Assembly: GCA_016714745.1 (NCBI GenBank) | Contig: JADKCG010000019.1 | Location: forward strand, 24,392-88,391 | Length of the DNA stretch: 64,000 bases | Source: Elusimicrobiota bacterium | Lineage (GTDB): Bacteria > Elusimicrobiota > Elusimicrobia > FEN-1173 | Reading direction: 5' to 3' | In this document: positions 8,597-16,857 of the stretch, one piece after another | Layout: each line of letters starts with the position of its first letter | How positions within the stretch are numbered: position 1 is the first letter of the stretch | The notes under the pieces: generated by a model | The model's database searches: none | What the model was told of the DNA's origin: nothing | What the model saw: only the letters and a program-made list of their open reading frames with translations | Made by a program: the position numbers and the translations under genes

Positions 8597-9481
8597 GTGT
8601 TGCAAGAAAGTCCCTGTCCCCTCTGCGGCTCGCGGGAAGAGAAAAAACTTCACGAAGACGTTGGCGAGAGGTTTGACGCCCGTCTCACCACCGATGTGTA
8701 TGGGGGGTATGGGCGAATTGTTCGGTGTCGCCGGTGCACCTTGGCGTACCGGAACCCCAAGGAATCGGTGGAAGAAATCGAATCGGCCTATCGATCGGCG
8801 GAAGATCCAGAGGCCATGGTTGAGGGGGAATGCCGGAGCATCAACGCTTTTTTGTCCTTGCGCGTGATCCGGGAGCATGTGCCGGGGGGACGTTTGCTGG
8901 AAGTGGGGAGTTCCTTGGGGACCTTTTTAAACGCGGCCCGTCCTTTTTTTGATGCGATCGGATTAGAACCCAGCCGCTGGGCGGCACGGTTGGCCCGAGA
9001 ACGGTTCCAGGTGCAGGTGATTGAAGATGTCTTGCGCCCTGGACTGTTCGGTCCTTCCACGTTCGATGTCGTTGTCGCGATCGATGTTGTCGAACACGTG
9101 CCCGATCCTCAGGCGGCTCTCTCCTGTCTTGCGTCTTTTCTTCGACCGGGGGGAATCCTTTACCTTGTAACACCAAACATTTCGAGCCTCTCCGCACGAC
9201 TTTTAGGTCGTTGGTGGTGGGGATTTCGACCCGCTCATCTTACCTATTTTTCTCCAGTCACTTTGGGGCGCCTGTTGTCCAATGTCGGGCTGGAAGTTCG
9301 CCAATGCCGGTCTTACGGGAGAGTTTTCTCTTACGGCTATTGGTTAAGTCGCCTAAAAAATTACCCTTCCGGGATCGTTTGGTTAATCTCCTCTGTCCTC
9401 TCCTTTTTGGGATGGTCCGGAAAGGTCCTCTATTTAGACACACGAGATTCAATGGAGGTCATCGCTGTTAAACGCCAATAA
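8597..9481 (+). CDS. Zinc-ribbon class I SAM-dependent methyltransferase
   Basis: 294 residues. N-terminal zinc ribbon with CPLC (Cys7, Cys10) and CRRC (Cys44, Cys47), then a Rossmann methyltransferase: motif I LLEVGSSLGTF, acidic residue in IGLEPSRWA, motif IV FDVVVAIDVVEHV, and PGGILYLVTPN. This layout is common in enzymes of polysaccharide or lipid tailoring clusters. The start is GTG at 8597, 14 bases after fumC (TTG at 8600 is an alternative). A polytopic membrane protein follows. Two relatives occur in the window, at 33849-34814 and in the fusion at 57576-59314. Substrate unknown. Confidence 0.85.
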   Translation: MLQESPCPLCGSREEKKLHEDVGERFDARLTTDVYGGYGRIVRCRRCTLAYRNPKESVEEIESAYRSAEDPEAMVEGECRSINAFLSLRVIREHVPGGRLLEVGSSLGTFLNAARPFFDAIGLEPSRWAARLARERFQVQVIEDVLRPGLFGPSTFDVVVAIDVVEHVPDPQAALSCLASFLRPGGILYLVTPNISSLSARLLGRWWWGFRPAHLTYFSPVTLGRLLSNVGLEVRQCRSYGRVFSYGYWLSRLKNYPSGIVWLISSVLSFLGWSGKVLYLDTRDSMEVIAVKRQ

Positions 9482-9512
9482 TTCCTCCGCCGTTCATTGG
9501 GCCGAAATTGCC

Positions 9513-10982
9513 TTGGGCGTTTTTGGGGCAATGATATTTATTTTGTGTTGCAACGCTCTCCCGTTCGGTCACTACGTTGACGACATAAAATGGGTGTTGT
9601 TGGCGGAGTCGTTCTTGAGCGGGTCGGTTCAGACAGCGTGGAGCATCGCTCCTCTTCCGGACACCACAATCACTTGGGGATTTGGTTTGTTATTGACCCC
9701 CGTCGTTCAACTTTTTGGTCGTCAGGCGCTGGTCTTAAAAATATTTTCAGCCCTCTGTGTTGTGGGGGGATGCGTACTCTTTTATATGTCGATCCGACGG
9801 ATGCTGGACATTGGGGGGCGCATCCTTTTTTTAGTAGGGATGGGGGGTGTTTCTTTTATGGTCGGATTTTCCGGGAATGTCATCAGTGAGGCGGGGTATC
9901 TGTTGTTGTTTGGGGTATTCGCTTTTATGATTTCTCGTTTGGGGTTGGATCCTTTGCGTCCACGGAGCTTTCTGCTTATGGGGTCTGTCGCGGGAGCTTT
10001 GTTTTTGGTTCGGAACATTGGAGTGTTGGGGGCGATTGCCCTCATCGCTTTCTGGCGGCGGTTCTTTTTTAGGCGCGACGGAGTTCTCTTTGCCGCGGGA
10101 TTTTTTGTTGTTGCGGCCCCTGTGAGCGTGTTGATTAATTGGTTGTCGGGGACATGGTCTTTTTATGGGTCCTATTGGGCACTGGGATCGAGTGGAACCC
10201 TCTTGTCGGGCGCGGGGCGTTTTTTGGAGAACCTTTATTATTATTGGAAAGGTTTAACCTGCCTCACCCTCCTGAATTTGCCGGCGATTCTCCCTCCGAT
10301 CCTCTGGGTGAAATTAGCGTGCATGGTTTTGGGACTTTTTGTCCTGGGGCGTGGCCTTTGGTTTTGGTGGGCGCACCCCGCCGGGCGATGGCTTTGCTTT
10401 TATTTCCTTGGGTATATGATTGTCCTTGGTCTGTGGACGTATCAAGCGCCACGGTATGCGTTCCCGGTATATCCGGTGTTTTTAGCGTTTTTTGGGGCCG
10501 GGATGAGTGGGGTCTGGGCAAAAAAGTGGGGACGAATGCTTATTCTCGCCATGGGGGTGGGGGTCCTTGTGACAAATGGTTCCGAAATAATGGGGTTGGC
10601 GCGTCGATCTTTTAGCCTTCATCCTGTCCTCCCGCACGAATCCGAACGGTGGTTGGCGGATCATTCTCGTCCGGAGGAAATCGTTGTTTCCATGGACATT
10701 GCCCGGGTATTCTATTTCACGGGCCGGCGGGGGGTTCCCTTTATCCCCTCTTCGGACGTTCCATCGTTTGAAGCAGAGGCACGGCGGTTGGGAGCAACCG
10801 TGTTCTTTTTTAAGGAAAACCAATATGTTCCCCCGGCGTTCGGCGTGGTGGATCCCATTGCGCGGCAACACGAAATCTTGCGCGCTTTTCTGTTCGGATC
10901 AAAATCCTTTGAACCCGTTTACACCAATTCGGTTGAACGGACGACAATTTTTCGGTTCAAGGGGTCATCCCCCGTGGTATAA
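9513..10982 (+). CDS. Polytopic membrane protein, possible GT39/ArnT-like glycosyltransferase
   Basis: 489 residues with about ten hydrophobic segments and a soluble C-terminal tail of about 120 residues. An acidic pair in YVDDIKW just after the first membrane segment resembles the catalytic Asp position of GT-C enzymes that use polyprenyl-phosphate sugars, so a sugar transfer role in the envelope is plausible but unproven. The start is uncertain: TTG at 9513 is given, GGAGGT at about 9454 inside the preceding gene could serve a CTG at 9465, and an ATG lies at 9532. It follows the methyltransferase closely and is probably co-transcribed. Confidence 0.7.
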   Translation: MGVFGAMIFILCCNALPFGHYVDDIKWVLLAESFLSGSVQTAWSIAPLPDTTITWGFGLLLTPVVQLFGRQALVLKIFSALCVVGGCVLFYMSIRRMLDIGGRILFLVGMGGVSFMVGFSGNVISEAGYLLLFGVFAFMISRLGLDPLRPRSFLLMGSVAGALFLVRNIGVLGAIALIAFWRRFFFRRDGVLFAAGFFVVAAPVSVLINWLSGTWSFYGSYWALGSSGTLLSGAGRFLENLYYYWKGLTCLTLLNLPAILPPILWVKLACMVLGLFVLGRGLWFWWAHPAGRWLCFYFLGYMIVLGLWTYQAPRYAFPVYPVFLAFFGAGMSGVWAKKWGRMLILAMGVGVLVTNGSEIMGLARRSFSLHPVLPHESERWLADHSRPEEIVVSMDIARVFYFTGRRGVPFIPSSDVPSFEAEARRLGATVFFFKENQYVPPAFGVVDPIARQHEILRAFLFGSKSFEPVYTNSVERTTIFRFKGSSPVV

Positions 10983-10983
10983 T
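10975..10983 (+). promoter_or_regulatory. Extended -10 promoter of greA
   Basis: TGGTATAAT, a perfect extended -10 (TGnTATAAT), overlaps the last codons of the upstream gene 45 bases before the greA start. A weak -35 (TTCAAG) lies 16 bases upstream. Confidence 0.55.
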
Positions 10984-11027
10984 CTGTCTCTGATTGTTTT
11001 AAGGGAAGTCGGCCCTGGAGGAATTCA

Positions 11028-11504
11028 ATGAGCGGAACATTTTTAACCAGATCTGGATACGAAAAAATGCGGGAAGAGCTGGCTCGTTTGAAAGAGCGGC
11101 GGGGGCAATTGAGTGGAGAAATTGGGGAGGCCCGGGAGAAGGGGGACCTTAAAGAAAACGCGGAATACCACGCGGCCAAAGAAGAACAAGCGAAGGTTCA
11201 ACGGCGCATGAACGAAATGGAAGAAAAACTGCGTTCCGCTCAAATCATCGACGAATCCAACGTGGTCGTGGGTGAAATTCGAATTGGAGCCACTGCCCAT
11301 TTGAAAGAGGTGAAATCCGGGGAAGAACTGGCCTATACCCTGGTGGATCCTTCCGAGGCGGATTTTTCCAAAGGTCGTATTTCTGTTCAGTCTCCGGTGG
11401 CCCAGGCGCTTTTGGGGCACAAAGAAGGCGAACAGGTGACGGTGCGGCTTCCGTCTGGTCCGTTGCTATACCAAGTGACTAAGGTGTCTCGGTCGCTGAG
11501 CTAG
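11028..11504 (+). CDS. greA: Transcription elongation factor GreA
   Basis: 158 residues, the usual GreA length. It rescues backtracked RNA polymerase by stimulating transcript cleavage. The N-terminal coiled coil carries the acidic tip (GDLKENAEYHAAKEEQ, with the catalytic Asp/Glu of the DLKENAEY motif), followed by the FKBP-like C-domain (ATAHLKEV...VQSPVAQALLGHKEGEQVTV). ATG at 11028 has a good GGAGG ribosome site 5-6 bases upstream and its own extended -10 promoter. Confidence 0.96.
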   Translation: MSGTFLTRSGYEKMREELARLKERRGQLSGEIGEAREKGDLKENAEYHAAKEEQAKVQRRMNEMEEKLRSAQIIDESNVVVGEIRIGATAHLKEVKSGEELAYTLVDPSEADFSKGRISVQSPVAQALLGHKEGEQVTVRLPSGPLLYQVTKVSRSLS

Positions 11505-11599
11505 CCCGAATTTTACGTCGAATCCCCTTTCAGCGGCTCTGCCGCCCCCGGTGTTCGGCGCCCTGTGCCGAACCGCGATCCAACTGTGGATTTCGGGCT
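11503..11599 (+). repeat. Dispersed inverted-repeat element with a nested 45-48 bp unit
   Basis: Outer arms AGCCCGAA (11503-11510) and TTCGGGCT (11592-11599). The outer scaffold is nearly the same as 50214-50260. Here it is split by a unit starting CAGCGGCTCTGCCGCC, which matches the tandem units at 14460-14570. It lies just after the greA stop. Confidence 0.6.
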
Positions 11600-11655
11600 C
11601 GTGCTACGGCTGGGTCATTGGGTTCGTTTTGGCAGGGAGATATTCTGGATCCAGG

Positions 11656-13701
11656 CTATTTCTTTTTGAATATTTTTTCTAGGGCGTCGCGGCCTAAATC
11701 TTCGAGTGGGTTTTCTGAGGATTTTGGGGCTGGGTTTCCATCCGAGTGGGTCGGAGTGCCGGGACGGTCTGGTTTGCCTTTCCAGCCGCCCAGGGTTTTT
11801 TTGAAGATGTCTTGGGCGGCACGGCGCACGGTGTCTCGGTAATCCACTTTGACTTTTGGGTCTCGGAGGGGGCCTTTGAGGGCCGCTTCGATGGTCGGCC
11901 TTCCATCGTCGGCTGTAATCCAATTCCCCACACTTCCCCGGACGGATCCTGGGGGGAGTTTCAGCATCAACCTCAGGTCCGATTCCATATCGCCCAGACG
12001 TACGTGTCCTTTTGCAAAGAAATCCGTTTGGTCGCTGTTCAAGACGAAAGATTTTATCTCTGCCATTCCTTGGGTCACCCAAAACAGCCCCGCCAATTTA
12101 TTGTAGGCGATGTCCGATCCTTCCCGGTTCATGAGTTTATTTATTTTATTCGCCACGGGGACGTTTTTGATCTCTCCTGTGGCGGCCGTGACGGAGGCGG
12201 TGCCCGAAAGGACCGAAAGGTTTGGCCCCACGTCCGTAAAGTTCCAATTGAATTGGAAATCACGGCCCACGTAATGGGGGTGCACAATCTCGCCAATACG
12301 GAACACTCCGATGGCTTGAGCTATGGGCGCGGAGGAATCTAGGGCATTTATGGCCGGGGAGGGGGCGGCCGGGGTCTTCGGAGAGGGGGGCGTCGTGGGG
12401 GAGAAGAGCTTGAGCAGTTTCTCCACCTCCAATCGGTCCCATCGACCGTCCAAAACAATGGTAGGGCGATTGAAGTGGTTGATGCGTCCACTCAATGAAA
12501 ACGGCGATCCAAACGTTTTTCCACTTAAGGATTCAATATTCGCCGTGTCTTGAGTAAAACGGATCTTCCCATTCATCTCAGAGAGGGTGACCCCAGCGAC
12601 GGGGGTGACGGCGGCATGGGAGAGGTGAATACGTCCGTCCACCACGGGGTCTTTCGCTGGGCCATTCACGTTGGCGTCGATGGTCGTTTGTCCACGGAGG
12701 CGGTAGTCCGCCACGGGGGGAAGCAGACGTCCGACCTGAGTGAGGTCTGAGATCGTGCCTTTGACAACTAAACGGAGGGTGGGGGTGTTCATTAGATCTG
12801 TCACGTCCCCGCGCACGTCAAAGGCGCCGGCGGCGGTGCGGATCGTGGCGGCGGAAATCTCTATGTCTCGTTGTTTCTTAATTCGACCGGCGGCCGAAAG
12901 AGCGAGGGCGCTCTCTGTCGGTTTACGGAAGGAACTCCCATACGTGGTATCGAGGGATTCTCCATCAGCGGAAACGTCAAACGCCAGGTTCGACAGGGGG
13001 CCCTGGAATTCGCCCGTGAGGCCCACCTTTCCTGAAAGATGGAATTCCGTCGGCCAAGGTCCGCCGGGGGTGATGTTGAGCTCCGGTGTTCTGAGGTCCA
13101 GAGCGATGGCGGGATCTTTTCCTTCGGTCCCTTCCGCAGATCCCGCCAGAGTGAAGGGAGCCCCTGTTGGTTTTTCGAGCCAACCACCGTAAGAGAGAAC
13201 AGCGCTGTCCCCGGCCATCTCTCCCGCGATTGTCCAATGGGTGCTGGAGATTTTTATCTTCCATTGGCCGCTCAAAGGGCCGTTTCCTCGGACGCCGGGG
13301 ACGAATGGGGTTTCTTCCAAATGGAACGATGTGGGCGAAAGGCGGACCTCGTGAATGGCTCCGTCGGTTTTAATCCCCACAGATCCCGCAATACCCAGGG
13401 TCGGTGCTTGGGCGTCAAAAGTTCCATCGGCGTTGATGTTGGTCGATGACGCGCGGATCGACCAGCGGCCCGAGAGTGTGGCGTTGGTCAGTGGGGACGG
13501 CAAGGCGAGGAAAGGAGCGAGGTCCCCCGCGGCCAGTGAATGGAGCGTGAGAAGGACGTCTGCGCGGAGGGTGGGCCGTGTGGCAAAGTCGCCGGTGATG
13601 TCGACAACAGAAGCCCCTAGCCCGAGGTGGAAATTGTCCAGGGTGGCTGTTGGATCGCCTGCGGGGGACAGGCGGGCTTGGAACGAGAGGGGCCCTTCCA
13701 T
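11656..13701 (-). CDS. AsmA-like protein, 3' part (frameshifted from 13617-14354)
   Basis: 681 residues counted from an internal ATG that is probably not a real start. The sequence is a long run of beta-strand repeats (e.g. FQARLSPAGDPTATLDNF) ending in an AsmA_2-type domain: EMNGKIRFTQDTANIESLSG, GTASVTAATGEIKNV, FFAKGHVRLGDMESDLRL. AsmA-family proteins span the periplasm and are implicated in lipid transport to the outer membrane. The 5' part lies in another frame and overlaps it; one added base in the GGGGAAAAA run (13706-13714) joins them. The C-terminus is Lys-rich (KIFKKK). Confidence 0.8.
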   Translation of the reverse strand: MEGPLSFQARLSPAGDPTATLDNFHLGLGASVVDITGDFATRPTLRADVLLTLHSLAAGDLAPFLALPSPLTNATLSGRWSIRASSTNINADGTFDAQAPTLGIAGSVGIKTDGAIHEVRLSPTSFHLEETPFVPGVRGNGPLSGQWKIKISSTHWTIAGEMAGDSAVLSYGGWLEKPTGAPFTLAGSAEGTEGKDPAIALDLRTPELNITPGGPWPTEFHLSGKVGLTGEFQGPLSNLAFDVSADGESLDTTYGSSFRKPTESALALSAAGRIKKQRDIEISAATIRTAAGAFDVRGDVTDLMNTPTLRLVVKGTISDLTQVGRLLPPVADYRLRGQTTIDANVNGPAKDPVVDGRIHLSHAAVTPVAGVTLSEMNGKIRFTQDTANIESLSGKTFGSPFSLSGRINHFNRPTIVLDGRWDRLEVEKLLKLFSPTTPPSPKTPAAPSPAINALDSSAPIAQAIGVFRIGEIVHPHYVGRDFQFNWNFTDVGPNLSVLSGTASVTAATGEIKNVPVANKINKLMNREGSDIAYNKLAGLFWVTQGMAEIKSFVLNSDQTDFFAKGHVRLGDMESDLRLMLKLPPGSVRGSVGNWITADDGRPTIEAALKGPLRDPKVKVDYRDTVRRAAQDIFKKTLGGWKGKPDRPGTPTHSDGNPAPKSSENPLEDLGRDALEKIFKKK

Positions 13702-14354
13702 GTCGTTTTTCCCCTCACAATTTCAAGGGCCGCTTTGACCCGAAGGGCGAAGGGGTCTGTCAGAGAAAAACCGGTGATCCGCGCGTCGAGCCGGTGAAGC
13801 GTCGCGGTCAGCGGGAGAGCGTCGTCCCGCACGAGGATCTCTCCTTCCGATAGGGAGGCGCGGTCAATAAGGAACGTCGCCCACGATGTTTTGGCGGGGG
13901 CAGGTGTTTCGTTGTCGGGAGGACGTGGGGGGGGGCCGGCTGTGTCCTTGGATGAAGCCGTGGGCAGGAGGTCGGAGAAATTGAAATTTCCTTCGGCGGA
14001 CCGTCGAACGGTCACGCGGGGTCGGTCCACGTCAATGGATCGGAGAATGATTTGATGTGACAGGAGCGGAAGGAGCCGGGGCAGAATTCTCACTCGTTCC
14101 ACTTCGATGAACGTCCCCTCTGAGAAGGTGGGGGCTTCCGAAATCCGAACCCCTTTGAGTTCCACTCCGTGCAATAGGCTCACGTGAGCGTCGGCAATCT
14201 CCACTTGGCGCCCCATTCGCGCCCCCACCCAATCCCCGCCCAACTGCCGAATTCGGTCAGAGGGATACTGGTGTCGGAGCCAAACCCCGAGACCCAGCAG
14301 GGCCCCTCCTCCAACAAATGTGATGACGGCGAGTCCTTTCAGGAGACGTTTCAT
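13617..14354 (-). CDS. AsmA-like protein, 5' part (true N-terminus)
   Basis: 245 codons open, of which about the first 215 are in the true frame. A single membrane anchor (about residues 7-27, AVITFVGGGALLGLGVWL) is followed by the AsmA N-domain with DAHVSLLHGVELKGVRIS and VERVRILPRLLPLL. After LEIVRGK the frame runs into unrelated residues and stops. The overlap region contains the heptamer G GGA AAA, which fits the -1 slippery consensus and would lead exactly into the 3' frame, but similar single-base breaks elsewhere in the window make an indel the simpler reading. ATG at 14354 is well placed. The whole gene spans 11656-14354. Confidence 0.8.
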   Translation of the reverse strand: MKRLLKGLAVITFVGGGALLGLGVWLRHQYPSDRIRQLGGDWVGARMGRQVEIADAHVSLLHGVELKGVRISEAPTFSEGTFIEVERVRILPRLLPLLSHQIILRSIDVDRPRVTVRRSAEGNFNFSDLLPTASSKDTAGPPPRPPDNETPAPAKTSWATFLIDRASLSEGEILVRDDALPLTATLHRLDARITGFSLTDPFALRVKAALEIVRGKTTWKGPSRSKPACPPQAIQQPPWTISTSG

Positions 14355-14393
14355 TCATCTCAATTTTACCATTTGACTGTCTTGACCACAGGT

Positions 14394-14426
14394 GTCCGGG
14401 GAATAAATTCGTCATTCCCGAACGAC
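14394..14426 (+). repeat. Shared intergenic element, copy 1
   Basis: TGTCCGGGGAATAAAT followed by TTCGTCATTCCCGAACGAC. A copy with a short insertion occurs at 33636-33678. Confidence 0.5.
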
Positions 14427-14459
14427 TTTGTCGAGTATCCCGTTTTAATGCTGAGTTCC

Positions 14460-14570
14460 GCATCAGCGGCTCTGCCGCCCAGGTGTCGGGAGCTCTGCGA
14501 CCGGCCGCATCAGCGGCTCTGCCGCCCCAGGTGTCGGGAGCTCTGCGACCGGCCGCATCAGCGGCTCTGG
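14460..14570 (+). repeat. Tandem repeat: 47 bp, 48 bp and a partial third unit
   Basis: Units start at 14460, 14507 and 14555, each beginning GCATCAGCGGCTCTG; unit 1 and unit 2 differ by about one base. The region lies in the 292-bp gap between the AsmA-like gene and the next plus-strand gene. The same unit is nested in the element at 11503-11599, and its start is shared with the elements at 20069-20124 and 50015-50070 in opposite orientation. Confidence 0.8.
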
Positions 14571-14584
14571 GGAACCTGCGTGTG

Positions 14585-14613
14585 TTGACATGGCTACTAT
14601 ACAAATGTATTGT
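14585..14613 (+). promoter_or_regulatory. Sigma-70 type promoter
   Basis: TTGACA (14585-14590), 17-base spacer, TATTGT (14608-14613). It lies 33 bases before the ATG at 14647, which supports that start over the upstream in-frame ATG at 14590 (inside the -35 box). Confidence 0.65.
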
Positions 14614-14646
14614 TTGTCGGCGATGGGTGATGAAAGGAGGCAAGCG

Positions 14647-15330
14647 ATGAATTGGCTTTCGGATCAAGTGATACAGGCGGCTCATTCACTGGAATTGGCG
14701 GGAGGAACGGTGAGGGCGTTTCGGCAGGGGGTGGCCGAGCGGTTTGCGGAATCCCCCATTACGGATTGGGAGACGCTCTTTTGGACTCGGGGGATTAAAC
14801 GGGGGCTGATTCATTTGAACAGTCATTGGTTTCGGTTGGGGTCTGGGAGGCAGGCATCGTTCAGTTTATTTGTGCGGAATGAAAATGGTCTCATCGTGGG
14901 TCTTCGACGGGAAGCCATCACCCAGGCGGCGGTGTATACGGCCCTGGTCACCCATTACGGGTACCAGCGCCGACACGTGCGTTTTGAGTTGGATTATCTG
15001 GATGTGGCTCTCCAAGACGCCGCGGGGCGGGTGACGCTCTACGCGGAGACCAAGGCCTCCGATCCTGTGTTGGAACGTCTGGTGGCTGATCTTTCAACAG
15101 GATTCAGAGACGGACTTCCTTTTTTGGAATTGCCGGAAGGGAAAAAGCCGCCCGACGCTTTCCAAAAGGCGGCGCATATTCTCAGAAATCGCCCCCCCCA
15201 CTTTTGGGCGGTTTCCCCGAACAACCGATTGGCTTTTGATGTCCACTATCAGGGGGTGGGGTTTCGGCTCGTCCCTGTGTCCGACATTCCGTTCCACCGA
15301 GACGCGGACCTCTTTTCTTTTGTGGGTTAG
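14647..15330 (+). CDS. Unknown protein, possible PD-(D/E)XK nuclease fold
   Basis: 227 residues; I do not recognise the family. In the middle, LDYLDVALQDAAGRVTLYAE followed by TKAS places Asp119 and a Glu134-x-Lys136 pair across a short beta hairpin, the arrangement of PD-(D/E)XK nucleases; an upstream Glu114 is also present. A Trp/Phe-rich N-terminal part and a C-terminal segment (RPPHFWAVSPNNRLAFDVHY) complete it. ATG at 14647 is chosen for its AAAGGAGG ribosome site and the upstream promoter. It stands alone beside the tandem repeats. A host-repair, restriction or structural role is equally open. Confidence 0.7.
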   Translation: MNWLSDQVIQAAHSLELAGGTVRAFRQGVAERFAESPITDWETLFWTRGIKRGLIHLNSHWFRLGSGRQASFSLFVRNENGLIVGLRREAITQAAVYTALVTHYGYQRRHVRFELDYLDVALQDAAGRVTLYAETKASDPVLERLVADLSTGFRDGLPFLELPEGKKPPDAFQKAAHILRNRPPHFWAVSPNNRLAFDVHYQGVGFRLVPVSDIPFHRDADLFSFVG

Positions 15331-15360
15331 CCGGATTCCCCGGTTGGCACAGGGATACTG
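15328..15360 (+). repeat. Stop-codon-anchored repeat, copy 2
   Basis: TAGCCGGATTCCCCGGTTGG and on, starting at the TAG of the preceding gene, as in copy 1 at 3726. Confidence 0.5.
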
Positions 15361-15399
15361 TCGATAGGGTTAAGAAACTTCACCGGCCAATCCCCCCTG

Positions 15400-15419
15400 C
15401 CCCCCTTTGCAAAGGGGGG
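15400..15419. repeat. Perfect 20-bp palindrome
   Basis: CCCCCCTTTG paired with CAAAGGGGGG, between a gene end at 15330 and a start at 15505. It could act as a hairpin, but no T-run follows. Confidence 0.55.
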
Positions 15420-15504
15420 AAAGACACGGCAATTCAGCGATGATATGTGGGTCCGGTTTTTATACAATCTATCCTTCACTCATTCTGATTTAGGAGATTT
15501 ATCG

Positions 15505-16848
15505 ATGATCCATCCTTTGGCCGTTGAACTGAACGATACGATTAAACGTGAAGCGCCCGAGATCTTTTCTATGTTTTCGGGGCTTGGTCGAGAATTCTAT
15601 TTTCCCAAAGGCATTCTCACCCAAACCGCGGAGGCCCGACAGAAAGCCAAACGGTTCAACGCCACCATTGGGATTGCCAAAGAAAAAGGCGAACCCATGT
15701 TCTTGGCCGCCGTGATGGATCAGCTTCCCACGTTCTCGTCTCAGGAAGCGTTGAACTACGCCCCCTCGTTTGGATCCCCTGAACTTCGGCAAGCCTGGAA
15801 AAAAGAGGTGCTGGAAAAGAACCCCTCGTTGACGGCCACCGCCATCGGCACCCCGGTGGTGACTTGCGGGATCACCCATGGGTTGAGTGTTGTGGCGGAC
15901 ATGTTCTCCGAGGCGGGGGATGTGGTTTTCGTTCCGGACCAGTACTGGGAAAATTACAGCATGGTGTTCGGTCTGCGACGCGGAGCGCGCATGGTGCGCT
16001 ATCCCCTGTTCTCGACGGCCGGCGGGTTTGACGTGGACGGATTCACTGCCGCTCTCCGGGCCGTCCGGCCGGGCGAAAAGGCGCTTGTCCTTCTCAACTT
16101 TCCGAACAATCCCACGGGTTTCACTCCCACGAAAACCGAGGCCGAGGCCATCGCCAAGACGCTCGTGGATTTGGCTCAGGGCGGCCGTCGGTTTGTGGCC
16201 CTCTGTGACGACGCTTATTTTGGGTTGGGGTACGAGCCCTCGCTGGCAAAGGAATCCCTTTTCGCTCAATTGGTTCACCGTCATGCCAACATTCTTCCCC
16301 TTAAGTTGGATGGCGTCACCAAAGAAGATTACGTGTGGGGTTTTCGCGTGGGGTTTTTGACGTTCCCTGGGCCGGCGAAAGTGGCCGAGGCGCTGGAGAA
16401 GAAAGCCGCGGGGCTTGTCCGTGGGGCGATCTCTAACGTTTCCCAACTGACCCAGAGCGCGATTTTGAAAGCCATGTCCGCTCCCTCGTATAAGGCGGAC
16501 AAAAGTCAAAAATACGATGTGTTGAAGGCCCGCTACGACAAGGTCAAAGCCGTTCTTGCCCAACCGGAATACGCCGAAGTGTGGACCCCTTACCCTTTTA
16601 ATTCCGGCTATTTTTTCTGCATGAAATTAAAGGGTTTAAACGCCGAAGCTTTTCGGCTTACCCTGCTGGATAAATACGGGGTGGGGGTGATTGCCACAGC
16701 TCCGACGGATGTGCGCGTGGCTTTCTCCTGCTTGGAAGTGGGGGAAGTGGAACCCATGTTTTCCCTCATGCGTCAGGCCGCTCTGGAACTGAAGGGTGAC
16801 CCCAAGGCGACGGACCTGACTCTATACGCTGAAGCTTTCCAGGAATAG
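15505..16848 (+). CDS. Class I/II aminotransferase (PLP fold type I)
   Basis: 447 residues. PLP-binding features are FPNNPTGFTP (Asn of the cofactor pocket), LCDDAYFGL (Asp that contacts the pyridine N), and the probable Schiff-base lysine in DGVTKEDYVWGFRVG, with the downstream Arg. An unusual inserted segment near the N-terminus (FNATIGIAKEKGEPM) is seen in a branch of aspartate/alanine-type enzymes. ATG at 15505 follows a TAGGAG ribosome site. serC follows after 9 bases, so the two form an operon of amino-acid metabolism; the exact amino donor cannot be told. Confidence 0.88.
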   Translation: MIHPLAVELNDTIKREAPEIFSMFSGLGREFYFPKGILTQTAEARQKAKRFNATIGIAKEKGEPMFLAAVMDQLPTFSSQEALNYAPSFGSPELRQAWKKEVLEKNPSLTATAIGTPVVTCGITHGLSVVADMFSEAGDVVFVPDQYWENYSMVFGLRRGARMVRYPLFSTAGGFDVDGFTAALRAVRPGEKALVLLNFPNNPTGFTPTKTEAEAIAKTLVDLAQGGRRFVALCDDAYFGLGYEPSLAKESLFAQLVHRHANILPLKLDGVTKEDYVWGFRVGFLTFPGPAKVAEALEKKAAGLVRGAISNVSQLTQSAILKAMSAPSYKADKSQKYDVLKARYDKVKAVLAQPEYAEVWTPYPFNSGYFFCMKLKGLNAEAFRLTLLDKYGVGVIATAPTDVRVAFSCLEVGEVEPMFSLMRQAALELKGDPKATDLTLYAEAFQE

Positions 16849-16857
16849 GAGATTCCC

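Noticed and set aside
14460..14570. Tandem 47/48-bp repeats as a CRISPR array
   Set aside because: Units are directly adjacent with no variable spacers, and no cas gene is in the window.
15499..16563. 354-codon open frame on the minus strand
   Set aside because: It lies wholly inside the aminotransferase gene, has no family features, and is a GC-rich antisense shadow. The same applies to 43113-44138, 45866-46996 and 24152-24949 on the minus strand.
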